Below, one piece after another: positions 1-12,026 of a stretch of 64,000 nt of DNA (positions within the stretch are counted from its first letter, which is position 1; the number at the start of each line of letters is the position of its first letter). The stretch is from the NCBI GenBank assembly GCA_026874595.1, contig CM049310.1:30317558-30381557 (forward strand). Reading direction: 5' to 3'. The notes below the pieces were generated by a model that had not been told where the DNA came from, ran no database searches, and was given only the letters and a program-made list of their open reading frames with translations. Origin of the DNA: Sipunculus nudus. Taxonomy: Eukaryota > Annelida > Sipuncula > Golfingiida > Sipunculidae. Made by a program: the position numbers and the translations under genes.

Positions 1-653
1 ATTGCGCACATGCATCATGTATATACATGAAAAAAATCGGCACAACCAATTCTTTAAAAAAATGTTGCCAGCGGTTGTTACATTTTTCTCTTGGGGTCGT
101 AGTAGTGATAATACTCAAATACATGCAAATTAGCTGTTAGTGAGGACCCATGGGATACTTGTGTTTAGTACACCATGCAGTGCGCATGTCCATATCCCTG
201 TCCATATGTCTGTCAGCACATTTTCTCAGCAATCACGTCATGGATCCCTGACATGCTGACATTGATCCAAATGAGCCACAAATCCAGTTTTGTTGCACGA
301 CATTTATTGCTGAACATTTTACGTGTTCTGTGAGGTTTTGACAAATCTACTTTTTATAGGCCCTACAGCATTATCTTATGTCATGCATGGTGTAAACCAG
401 CCCAGTTCATATATATGTTTATATAACTAAACTTTGTACACTGGAAAATGTGGAGTCTGTAGGCCCCTACTTGTCTACATTTTACAACGTTAATCAGGAC
501 TGCATGTGTTTTGACCCAATTAACCAGGTAGTCCCTTATGTTCTACGCTGATGGATATAAGTAAATAATTAATTAATTAATATTCTTACATATATATATA
601 CATATGTAATTAATGTGTAAAAGGGACTGAACCTTGTTTAATAAGAAACAAAA

Positions 654-656
<3 letters not shown>

Positions 657-696
<40 letters not shown>
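657..696. repeat. (GA)n microsatellite
   Basis: About 20 uninterrupted AG/GA dinucleotides. The Arg-Glu open frame through it comes from the repeat and is not a gene. Confidence 0.95.
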
Positions 697-700
<4 letters not shown>

Positions 701-995
701 AGACTTACATGCACTGAGCGTTCAGACATTACAGACCTGTTTGAGCTATATTTAAATACAAATATACGAAGTGCCATTGCTGAAACTTCTTTCGGCTCAC
801 CAGCATACTGTCTTACCCAGGTCACCCTCGCCTGCCGCGGAATCCACAGAACGTAATTTGGCTTTGATATATTTATTTTCCCGGCGTATACTATAGTATA
901 CTGTACAACATGCATATACTGACCCCACATATGAACATTTTCATACAAATATATACAAAGGCCTATATAGAACATATATAAATTGAAAGCAACAA

Positions 996-999
<4 letters not shown>

Positions 1000-1072
<73 letters not shown>
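1000..1072. repeat. (TA)n microsatellite
   Basis: More than 30 consecutive TA dinucleotides, followed by imperfect TATATA/TACATG sequence to about 1,140. Confidence 0.95.
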
Positions 1073-1073
<1 letters not shown>

Positions 1074-2795
1074 GTATATATAATATACATGTATATAAAT
1101 ATATATGAATAGTTATACATACATGTACATGTATATTATATCACAATCGTCATATATTGACGTTTGATGTCATTATATGTTATTATGTGCCGATGCATTT
1201 AGCCATGGTCAGTCGGGACTGCATGGGGATTAGGAATATGCCTGCATTTTGAAACTTTTTGCGCCCTGTTTTGTTGAGTGTTTGTGACTTGGGTAAAGTA
1301 GTGAATGTGTATCTGGCAATTTTTGTAATTTATGCTGTGTGTCAGCTCTCAACATCCCGCTAACAGAGCACTGTTCGATTCGTTCAGTAATCATATATTC
1401 ATTTGAATTTGAATTCTAACCAGTTCACGTCGTTAACTTACTTGTAAATGAAAATTAATCTTACTCTATTGTCAAGTTCGTAATCACAAAAGCTGTGAAT
1501 GAAAGTGATGCACGCATGTATAGGCCTATGTACACACGTGCTTGCTCGCGTGCTTCAGATAATTCAGCAGATTCATACAAACCATTAACGCTTTGAATAA
1601 AACGTTTACGATTTAAGCAGATGTGATATGTCGGAATATGAAACGCAGAATTAACATGCGCTGGTCACATGTTTGGTAACACGGGAGAGAGTGTCAAGAT
1701 TCCCGCTGATTCAAGGCGACCACGTGCTCGGGATTACAATGGCCGCCTTGCAAATAGAAATATATACAGCGTACTCCCGTGTATCACTGTATGTCCAAGC
1801 TGAAGGGTAAAAGGACATGATGCGACATCTTGACAGTTAGAAATTCAGAATACGTAAAAATTGTTGCTTCACAATTTGTTTTCGGTGAGGACTCGTCCCG
1901 CGTAAAGTCACTCAAAATCCTTATATTTGTCTTGAATAAACGTATAATAAACATAACCTATGAGATCATAGAAAAAAAAACCACGCTGACTGCTGGCTCC
2001 TTCTGTTGCATAGTGTTTTCATGACTGTAGAAACGCAAAATGTGATAAACTTAAGCAATGTTGTTCGGGGAAGGATAAATAATAATTATGTTAACGGCGC
2101 GCAGGTGGCACCACTGCATAGAAACCTCGGAAAGTATATTTATGTGATGCGGCGCTGGGGAAATACCACATATATTATTATATGAATACATCATCAACTA
2201 TACAATGCATTTTACATTTTTTTTAAATTTATTCAAGAAAATAAAATACCTGATCGGTTGCAGGTAGCTTCTCAAGGATACCTGGTTCAAATTTGGGGTT
2301 CCAGGATGTATTTTGGTTCCATAAAAATATGGCATTCATGTCCAGTCCAATTTAATTGTTCACCACGAAGAGGAAACCGCCTGTGCTTTCGGTCCTGTCT
2401 CAAAGTAAAAAAGTAAAAAAAAAAAGGTTACCCTAGAGAGGATAAAAAAGCAAATATACAGACAGGCGGAACCAAACACATGATAGTCGCCCTTTTAAAA
2501 GTGACTATTGTTCATTTTATACATATAGGCGCTTCACGGCAAAGGAAAAGAGGTTCTGTAACTGGCCGCTAGTACAGCATCAGCTTGTGTAACCCACGAG
2601 ATCCAGACATCCAACAAATAGTCCACAAACGTATAAAATATGTGTAACATCAGGATTAACTAACATTTCTTCTCTCTGATGACTCCATGGGTTTCACTGG
2701 ATATTGCACAGTAGTGAAACGTGTAACATTTTCCACATTTAAACGTTTATATAGCTATCAAGCTATACAAGCACCTACTGACCTACAATTGGTTA

Positions 2796-3580
2796 ATTTG
2801 ATTCATTTAGTTCCTTAATCCGTTTTTTTTTATTGTCAGCTGTTTAATGGCCTCCTGATTGTATATATGTACAGAGTAAACACATACCATGTCAAGGGTG
2901 ACTTAATTTTGTAATTTTCCAAATAATGAGAGAGAGAGAAAGACAGACAGCCAGAGTCAGACAGACATGACAGTGCGCCTCCTCAGGAGGAGTAAGAAAG
3001 GTAGATCAGTGCTGACACCTGCAGGACTTAAAGATAACTAGGGTAAATGAAACTGCACCGACACTCTGCCGGCCGCTCCTTTGCGTGAAATGTAAAATGT
3101 TATCATAACCCTAAAATATGTATAAAATGATAAAACTGTTATTTAGAATGACAAGTAATTCAATACTCCAACCCCAAATTGTGAGATCTCACTTTTGATT
3201 GATGTGATCCATTTAGTTCCTTAATCTGTTTTCTGATGGTCAGCTGTTTACTGGCCACCTGATTGTATATAAAAACAGTATAACACAAACTATGTGAAGG
3301 GTGACTTAATTTTGTAATTTTCCAAAATAATGAGAGACAGACAGACGGACAGACAAACAGAACAGTGCGCCTCTTCAGGAGAGTTAAGAACGGTAGGTCA
3401 GTGCTGTCACCTGCAAGACAAAAAGATAACTAGGGTAAATGAAACTGCACCGACGCTGTGCCGGCCGCTCCTTTGCGTGAAATAAAAAAAATGTTATCAT
3501 AACCCTAAAATATGTATAAAATGATAAAATTATTATTTAGAATGACAAGTAATTCAATATTCAAACCCAAAATTATTCCA
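2796..3580. repeat. Tandem duplication of a ~390-bp segment
   Basis: Two adjacent similar copies, about 2,800-3,190 and about 3,205-3,580. Shared landmarks are CATTTAGTTCCTTAATC at both starts, ACTTAATTTTGTAATTTTCC in the middle, and GCCGGCCGCTCCTTTGCGTG followed by TAAAATGATAAAA near both ends. Substitutions and small indels distinguish them, so it is not an exact assembly repeat. Confidence 0.85.
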
Positions 3581-5394
3581 AGAGACGAATATGAATTGCT
3601 TTACTACCTGTCAGTTCACTTAAGTTATGTTAATTGCATCCTAATATGTTCCACTAAAAAGGCCGGGAAAACTGTAAGTATAATACATATAAAAGAGACC
3701 TTAGTGTGTAATATTAAAGGGCAGCACGTTGATTAATCGACGAATTTCTTGTTAGCAGATATCAGTCAGTCAGCCGGTAATTTTGTAAACGTCGTCAATG
3801 AAGTTTTATGAAGGGTCAATCAGTTCACGTCTCCCTGTTTTTATTGTACACACATTATATCTAAATGATTTAACTGATCGATTTTTTCACAGAAATATTG
3901 TGGTAAAATAGGTCCCAGGCTAGCAAACTTTTATGTGCCGTTGAAGAGTGATACTGAAGAAATATACCGACCCTATTACCCAAGTTTGAAATCAGGAAAG
4001 ACGTGAAGATTTAATCTTACCTTTATACCTCCGCCATGTAGCATCTCGACTCATAAATTAAAATGGACCTTTTAATTTCCAATTTTATTCAGGTAACTGG
4101 ATGGCAACAATATGTTTTAAAGGACTTCTCCATTACGAGACAAGGCAGTCGGGACCGTAGTGACGTGTCAGTTGCCGAACTGGTTGAAAGGTTCGACCGT
4201 CTTCAGTGTTCACAGGTATCACCATATTTGTGCCGTCTCTGGTCTGGTGGGAATGACGACACGTGATGTAACCATCAAGTTTGCGAATAGTGACATGTAC
4301 GTTTCTTTCAGCTTATATACATTTGGATTTGTATCAACAGGGAATGTGACATTTACAACATAAATCCAGAAAATTTGCTGGAATGGCAGGTTAAATAAGG
4401 TACTTTTTAAAAAATCATTACACTGCTCTCTGTCGTGGTTATCATGTGATCTCCACGGCATGCATGCAGCACGTGTAATATTTAGGCTTTCATACTTTTT
4501 ATTTATTAATAAATTGTTATTTTTATTATAATTGCTGGTTATTTTATTATAATTGGTGGTGTTGGGCTTAATGTTAATTTAATATCCAGCTCTTAAATTC
4601 TACTTAATTACAGGTCATATACCCAAAAGAAAGTAAAGCATTATGTTGTGTCACACTTAGGACACATACAGTAATCCTAACGAAAAAAAAAAAAACATTT
4701 CCCTGTACAACAAATGCCTCCGTGGAACAAAATATTCAGTTATGATTTGCTGTCATATTAGTACTGCATATGGTCGACAGATGTCAGTGTACTCCACCAC
4801 ATCGCCAGAGTTTTCTCCTAGAGCTTATGTTTTCTGTTACACCTGAATCTGCAGAAAGATGCACCAAAAGAAGTAAAAATGTCCTTCATATGGTTATTCA
4901 TCGTATGACTTCTTCTAATCCCTTGATAAGATAGGTCCGGGCCGGGTTAGATCAAGGCCATCATGCCAAAAGACTACCAGAGCAGACGACGGAGTAGGTA
5001 AGAAGAGAGTTTGGTCGAAAATCTTAAATTCCTTAATTATCGCCCTCTCCAAGACTCCATGAACTGGCCAGGAATAAATTTTCCACACCGAGTTTCAACC
5101 TACGTATAATTTAATGGATTGATAATTCATTATTTGGGGGCATAATATTTAGACATGAAATTGAAAATAAAGACATCATCTCTGCATATTTCCTAAGATT
5201 TACTTCCAATATATAGTACTTTTGCACTTCCTTGCAATTCAGGTTGCCAGGCCAGTGTGCTGTCAGTCAAAACAGAAGTCAAAATGTAAAAACATTGGCC
5301 CCCCATGGTCCCTGCTTGGCTGGCATCCGTTTAATTGACAATGGATACATGGCTACAATAAAAGGAGCGTGTTAAGATTGTGTTCTGGGACATG
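3581..5394. other. Non-coding stretch, no gene seen
   Basis: Several short open frames occur, but none has a recognisable domain or a coherent exon structure. No tandem or inverted structure stood out. Confidence 0.4.
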
Positions 5395-5512
5395 AAAATA
5401 TAAAGAAAACTGCCTCTTCTCATTTCTTATTTTACCTCCCATGTTTCCCTGCAGATGTCCCTACACTGCTTTCACCTATTCTTACATGAACTACCACTGA
5501 ATATCAGAAGTC

Positions 5513-5580
5513 GCCTGAATCGGGAATCAAACCTACGATCTCCTGACTAGGAGCTCTGCATGCTACTAACTGAGCCTTGA
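5513..5580 (-). mobile_element. tRNA-derived SINE head
   Basis: Read on the - strand this begins GGCTCAGTTAGTAG, an RNA polymerase III A-box-like motif, and ends GGTTTGATTCCCG, which fits a B box (GGTTCGANTCC) with one change. Spacing is close to that of a tRNA. There is no complete cloverleaf or acceptor stem, so a SINE or tRNA pseudogene is more likely than a functional tRNA. The body probably extends toward lower coordinates. Confidence 0.6.
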
Positions 5581-5665
5581 AGACGAGATACCAGCAGGGG
5601 TGAATTTTGTTCGTTTATAGCTGGGATTGAAGCACCATCTATTGCGAAAATAAGGAGCCATCTAG

Positions 5666-6808
5666 TTTTTTGCTCAGCTGACTGTAAGTCGCTGAGCTAT
5701 AGCGATCACTCTTTGTCTGTCTCTGGCCAGCCATCCGACCATCTGTCCGTTAACAAGGCACAAATCGTAACTGCTGGACCTGGAATCTTCTAACTTTACA
5801 TCCAGAGAGGTCCATGAAATGTCTCCTTGAAAACCCAGAATTCGGTCTCTGTTATGCTCTATCACCTCTTACAGACTGGTGCCGCCACCTGTAATTTATT
5901 GATTTTTTACGATTTTTTTTCTCTATTTTTGAGACCTGCTGTCATCTGCTTACAGGGCACAAATTGTAACTGCTGGACCTGGAATCTTCTCACTTTACAT
6001 CCAGAGAGGTCCATGAAAAGTCTCTCTGAAAACCTAGAATTAGGTCTCTGTTACCCATATTATTCAAGCTATGGGGCTCCGAAGTACCCCCCAGAATAAT
6101 GAAAAATTTGATACAAAAGCTCAAGTATCTGAACAACTAATGCATTTCTCACCATTATTCTTTGCATGGATATTAATCATGGAGTGTTTCATCAGTTTCT
6201 GCAGACTGGTGGCGCCACCTGTATTTTTTTATTTTTTACAATTTTTTCTCTATTTTTTAGACCTTAAAAGATGACATCATCTGATAATAGGGCACAAATG
6301 GTAATGACTAGACCTAGAATCTTCTTCTTGACATGGTGGATGCCAATGAAAAGTCTCCTTGGAAACCTGAAATTAGGTCTCTGTCACCCATATTGTCCAA
6401 GCTATGAGGCTCAGAAGTACCCCCCAGAATAATTGAAAATTTGATACCAAAGTAGGGCACAAATCATAACCATGGGGCCAAGAATCTTCTAACTTGACAT
6501 CCTGAGAGTTCCTAGAAAGTTCTCCCCAGAAACCTGAAATTTGATAACAGTGACCAATATTTTTTGGTCACTGTTAGTTTTGGGGTATGTTTGAGCACCC
6601 CAGAAATAATGCAAAATACACACAAATTGCCAGATTCCTCATGAAAGGCTGGTTGGATTGTCATCAGATTTGTTGTGCTTATGAGTCTTGATTAATTTAA
6701 GCTAATATGGATGAACAGTGATGTCACCTATCTTAATTGGTTACCAGTGCAAGGACATATTATCAACATGTCAGTCAGCTGAGCGGCATGACCCACGGGT
6801 CATTTGTT
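5666..6808 (+). mobile_element. H1-family repeat, copy a
   Basis: Head is TTTTTTGCTCAGCTGACTG. The tail contains CAGTCAGCTGAGC followed by a hairpin-forming TGACCCACGGGTCA and TTTGTT. The 12-bp GCTCAGCTGACT of the head is inverted as AGTCAGCTGAGC at the tail. Between them lie about three roughly 300-bp core monomers, recognisable by GGGCACAAAT, TGGACCTGGAATCTTCT and GGTGGCGCCACCTGT. No coding capacity is seen. Confidence 0.75.
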
Positions 6809-7239
6809 GAACAGGTGATTTCAGCATAAGGCAGGGGCTGCTGCCACCAAACCCCCTGCTCTGGTGGGGAACTCAGGTTCCCTGGACCCCTCCTCCTCAA
6901 ATATAATAAACTCCAGTTATGAGCAAAATGAAATACGGGAATTTCTCAGGAAAATATGATGTATTGGCCTTTGTCAGGAAAAAAGTAATTTATGGGACAA
7001 GAAGACAGGATTCTCAACAACTGCCCAATAGAATAGTAGGAGTGTGGAAAGAATCCAGTCTACATGGGAAAAAGTGAAAAATTAATAAAGTTTCTTGGAA
7101 CACTGGTCACAGTCTACGAGTTCTGTGTGACTTTCTATATTCTGTGACTTCTGTTTTCTATCATCGGTTGTCTCTGCAGTCTGGAAAATGAGAGAAATAT
7201 GTGAAGTATTAGTACATCGTGAATAACATACGCTTGCTC

Positions 7240-7285
7240 AGAAACCTGCTGCATAACCAACTGAGCCAAGAAGGCAAGTTGCAAG
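7240..7285 (-). mobile_element. Possible SINE A-box remnant
   Basis: On the - strand it reads TTGGCTCAGTTGGTTATGCAG, an excellent Pol III A box. No well-placed B box follows, so only a degraded head is supported. Confidence 0.3.
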
Positions 7286-7822
7286 TGAGAGAAAAGCCTG
7301 GATATATAACTATTGTGACTGAATGACTTCCTCCAATGTCAACCAGAGGTCACTCTGCTCAGGGGTGGATTCTCCCATGTAAATAATTGAACATATAATA
7401 ACGTATATCAGATAGGGGCTGCCACCTCGAAACCCTAAACTCTAGCATTGGGGAATGATAAATGAGACTGTGAAGCAAAATAAAAAGCAGAACTCAAAAG
7501 TAAAATGCAATTGGAATAAATGAAATGGGGGCTGCCACCCCCACACCCCTGCTAAATCCATCCCCTTAATGTGTGACATCAGCATAGTGTGTGCACAAGG
7601 GAACAACACAGCTAGACATAAACAGTGTTGGATGGATACATTGGACAGGACATGAATAAACTGAGTAACTGAATAGCTGTTCACGGCATACATCAATTAT
7701 TAGACGGTTTCAGCCAGTATAGACCCATCTTGACCAGATGGAAATGTAAACTGGGTTCCTTACTCGCATCAAATTGCCTTAATGTCATAATAGGTCAAAT
7801 TGCAAGCACATATTGTGAAAAT

Positions 7823-7860
7823 GTCAGTTGGCTGAGCATCATGACCCATGGGTCACTTGT
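7823..7860 (+). mobile_element. H1-family 3' end (copy b tail)
   Basis: Contains GTTGGCTGAGC and the 14-bp palindrome TGACCCATGGGTCA followed by CTTG. It abuts the head of the next H1 copy at 7,861, so two elements sit head to tail. Related sequence (AAATTGCAAGCACATATT) extends upstream to about 7,790. Confidence 0.7.
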
Positions 7861-10412
7861 TTTTTAGCTCAGCTGACTATAAGTCATCTGAGCTTTAGTC
7901 GTGGTCCATTGTCCGTCCTCTGTCTGTCTGTCCGGATGTCCATCCTAACTGGCACGTTTCGACACGATTGGACCTACGAATCTGAAATTTGCCATACAGT
8001 TAGATGTCCCAAAAATCTCCTACCATGCCGAAAATTGGGTCAATAGGACTTTATTCCTTCGAGATATTAAGGAAAAACCTCAATTTTTTATTCGAAATCT
8101 ATTTTTACACTTCAGGACTGCCTAATATCAAAACCACTCATCTGGTTTTCTTCATATTTACCATAAATATTCCTCTTTATAGTTCCTATGTACATGCCAG
8201 AAATTAAGTCAGTATTATTTAATTTTAAAAAGTTATGGGCCCAAACATAATGGACTTTGTAAAAAAATCAGGAAAGATATTTGGTCACTTAAGACCAAAA
8301 GTGTTAAAGGTAGGGACTTTTTTTCAGTAATACAACTTTAATTGATCAAAAATTAATTGTATACCCAAAATTAGATGAAAATCTTTTAAATTTTTTAAAA
8401 TATTTATAAAAATAAAAAATTGGTACCTTAAATTTTGCCCAACTTTGACCATGGCACGTTTTTTTCCTGTAAGTACTGTGGATTTAATTTTCACAGCATG
8501 TTTTTGTTACCTTTTCAACTGTTTACACCAAAAATTTGAAACCAGTTGATCAAAAACTGTAGATTTTATTCAAGTTTTCAAGCACCATGTAACATATTTG
8601 TTTACATCAAGCTAGTGTTATGCAGTTTGAAAGAGCTCAGCTCCCCAGCTTCAGCTCTAAGTTCCTTAAATTTAGCATACAGCTAGATGTCTCCAAAATC
8701 CCCTACCATGCCAAGAATTTGGTCACTAGGACTTAATACCTTCAAGATATTAATGAAAAACTTCATTTTTCCATTAAAAACCCATTGTTACACTTCAAGA
8801 CTGCCTAATATCAAAACCACTGATCTGACTTTAATCATAAATAATATACATATTTTTCATTCTCTATGCCAGAATGATGTCAGTATTGCATAATTGTTTT
8901 AAGTTATGGGCCCAAACATAATGCACTTTGTAAAAAATCAAGAAATATATTTACTTCCTTAACAAGGGGATTGCTGAAGCAAGAGATTTTTTGTCAGGGA
9001 TGTAACATTATTTAATCAAGATTCAATTGAATACCCAAAATTAGTTATGAATTTTTCAAATTTTATAAGTTATTAGTATAAATGTAAAATTAGTAACTTA
9101 AATTTTGCCCAACTTTGACCATGGCACGTTTGTTTCCTGTGAGCACTGTTGATATAATTTTCATATCATGCACACATAAGGATTTCAGCTTTTAAGTTTA
9201 GAAAGCTGAAAGAAATTGGCCAAAAATTGTAGCTTTTATTAATGTTTTTATGAGACCCTGTCAGACTTTGGCTCTCTCCAGCCCCTCTTGAGTCACCTGT
9301 ATGTTGACCTTGTTGAACTTTCAGCAAATTATGCATGCTTGAGGCGAGGCATACACAGGAATCCAGACAGCTTATGGCCAGCCACAGTTGATCCAGGTGT
9401 CCAACCCAACTCATCTAGTAGTTTTAACCAACTACATAACAATAAATAATAAATTAATAAATTTTTATTGGTTTTTAATAAAAAATTAAAGAAAAATATA
9501 AAAGGAATTTGTTAGTTTATAATAACAGGAAATTAACTTGCAGTTACTGATGATATAAGAATCTTGTATCGATTGATAGAATGTCACGTATTCCAAATAA
9601 CACCATGCAGTCACCTATGGTATTTTTCAGTTCAATTTTAATGATAAAGAAGTAAATCATATCATTCATTACTAATCATTAGGGATCATATGATGGAAAT
9701 TAATGATAGACAAAGATGCAATTGATAATATTAATCTAGATTCCTACTGTGTCTAGTGTGTACATTGATGTGAAATTAGTCCAAAATTAATTTATTACAG
9801 TTATTTTTTAATATAAATAAAAGCCATAAAACCAGGTACTTATGATCATTATTTAAATGTGTGAAATTTGTATATTCTGGATTCTCAACATCATTGTTTG
9901 GTGAAAACTGAATAAATACCAGACATGGTGCGAATACTTTGTAATTGTATTTAAATACGAATATGATTATGTACTCCATTATAAAATTTCTTGCATAAAG
10001 AATGGGAATTCAGGTAAAAATGAAAGTATATGAATACCAGTGCAAATACTTTCAAAATGTATTCATGAATGCATTCATGAATATATTCTTTAATATTATT
10101 TTAATAATCATTTCAGTTATATTTCATTTTAAAAAAATCATATGATTCTCTTATTATTTTTAATAAAAATTATATTTGGGACAATATTTGTAATCTGTGT
10201 GACAATAGCACTCCATTTGTTAATAAAATAAATGAAATCAATCCTCTTCCCTGTCTCCAAAGATACTATCTAAATCATACATAAGCTAAACACCAACAAC
10301 TCATAATAAAGCTTATATTTATTACCACACAAAACAAGCATGTGCCTCTTTCCCAAATCATATTTTTTATCATATATAACAGCTGAGAGCCGTGACACAT
10401 GGGTCCCTTGTT
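7861..10412 (+). mobile_element. H1-family repeat, copy c (2.5 kb)
   Basis: Head is TTTTTAGCTCAGCTGACTAT. The tail is CAGCTGAGAG, then TGACACATGGGTC and CCTTG. It contains two diverged roughly 600-bp monomers (about 7,950-8,560 and 8,668-9,200) that share CTACCATGCC, GACTGCCTAATATCAAAACC, AAGTTATGGGCCCAAACATAAT and CAACTTTGACCATGGCACG. The part from 9,420 to 10,380 is very AT-rich and unassigned. Confidence 0.65.
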
Positions 10413-10933
10413 TTTAAATTGACTTGTTCTTTCATCTTTTTGATTTATTCATCTTTTTGAGTGTATGTATGTATGAGTTTCAGCTGGTTTGGTTTACCAT
10501 TTAGAAGAACTTGGTCGTTCATACCTTTGGGGTGTGACAAACCGGGGGCGCCAGTTTAAGAACCAGAACATAAGAACAACTTTTGAAATTGTAAAAAAAT
10601 TCCTCTCATCCTGAGTATCCCCCAGCGAAATTAATAAAGTGTGGACACTGTCAGAACAAACAATTTCTTCTTATTCTGCGTTCCCGAGAACAAACAATAT
10701 ATACTCTTTTTCAATCCAAATTAATTGAGTGCTAAATTCCTTATCCTTGCATTTCTTGCTCTGTTGCCATGATGCCCAAATAAAAGGGATTTAGCAATAT
10801 ACATATCCAGATCCAGTTCAGATGCAGACTGAATTATAATAAAAGTTAAGCTAAATCATGTTTTCAGTTTTCCCAACCCTGATCTAGATTAGTTAACATC
10901 CTGCACTGTACTGAATGCCTGTTTGCCCTTCAG

Positions 10934-11176
10934 GGACCGCAGCAGGTCACCGTCTCCACGGGGCATGATGGGTAAGAAATCAGGAGGATGGCGGAAAGCA
11001 AGCCCCAGAAGGAGATCTCCACCTGACAGAGGGCATCATGGGATGAGAGGTGGACATGAGGGATCATTCAGTAAAAAGTCTGCTCATCACTTCAAGGACA
11101 GAAGTAGATCACCAAGGTCAGAGTGGAAAGGTCATAGGTCAGGTTCTCCACACAGAGGATCAAAACCAAGAAAGAG
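10934..11176 (+). CDS. RS-rich exon 1 (visible), BCLAF1/THRAP3-like
   Basis: The acceptor is a pyrimidine tract ending CCCTTCAG, and the donor is AAAGAG|GTACAT. The exon encodes visible residues 1-81. Motifs include DRSRSPSPRG, ASPRRRSPPDRG, KDRSRSPRSEW and RSGSPHRGSKPRKR. SR and SP dipeptides of this kind are typical phosphorylated RS domains of splicing regulators. It starts mid-codon (the third base), so at least one coding exon lies upstream. It ends after two bases of an Arg codon, completed by the G at 24,258. Confidence 0.75.
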
Positions 11177-11382
11177 GTACATTTCTTCTGTATATGACAA
11201 ATTCTGATCAGTTTATTTATTCTATTTTGATATAACTTTTATAAAATTAACCGATTACAAACTTGAAATTTGTCATATCATATCAGAAAGTGTACCAAGT
11301 CTGCTTATTTATTTTTATGTAAACAGTAAAAATATCAATTCTGTTATGATTGATTGAGTGTTCTGTTTAATTATTTTATTTT

Positions 11383-12000
11383 TTTTACGAACCTGTGAGC
11401 TTATGCGATGGTGCGGCATCGTACATCCGGCATCGTCTGTACGTTAACAATAGGTATTTTTAAAAACGGCAGGAGCTAGCATCACCAAATTTTTTTGCAA
11501 ATAATCAGTCGTCTGAAAAACTTTATTGGATTTTGTTTATTTTTTTTTCGAACTGCATTTTTAGTTAACCTGTGAGCTTATGCGATGGTGTGGCGTCATC
11601 AATCATCTGGCGTCCGTCGTCTGTACGTTAACCCATACTATCTTGAAAACGGCAAGAGTTAGCATCACAAAATTTTATGCAAAAAATTAGTCATCTAAAA
11701 AACTCGGGTTTTGCTTATTTTTTGGCTAACTGCATTTTCTTAGATTTTATAGGGGAAAAGCTAAAAAAGCTTTGCAAAATTTCTTCTCCGCAACGTTCCA
11801 GCCAAATTGTTCAGTATTGTACAGAAATAATCACTAATACCATCTCTCTCAAGTTTGTTCAAATGGTTTGCATTGGATGAATTTTAGCGGAGTTTCACGA
11901 ATTTGAACTTAAATTTGGTAAGCATACTGACATAGTAACCTGTTTTTATGGCCAAAAACCTTATAATTTTTAGCCTCTCTCAGCTTAAAAATCTTTATGA
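11383..12000 (+). repeat. Repeat monomers in first visible intron
   Basis: Two roughly 190-bp monomers start at about 11,390 and 11,570, each with ACCTGTGAGCTTATGCGATGG and GTCTGTACGTTAAC. They are followed by AGATTTTATAGGGGAAAAGC, which also appears at about 21,160. Related monomers fill 21,160-22,060. Non-coding. Confidence 0.65.
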
Positions 12001-12026
12001 TGAAACTGTCAAGTTGAATTGTTAAA

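Larger units (their letters stand above)
1..2795. other. AT-rich non-coding flank
   Basis: I see no convincing exon here. The stretch is AT-rich and carries two microsatellites (listed separately). A more GC-rich patch at about 1,680-1,820 contains CACGTG (an E-box) and ATGGCCGCC, which could be part of a promoter or 5' exon. No splice donor or reading frame supports that, so it is only a possibility. Confidence 0.5.

Noticed and set aside
1681-1820. Promoter and first exon of the RS-rich gene
   Set aside because: Slightly GC-richer with CACGTG, but no donor, frame or TATA/initiator arrangement ties it to the exon at 10,934.
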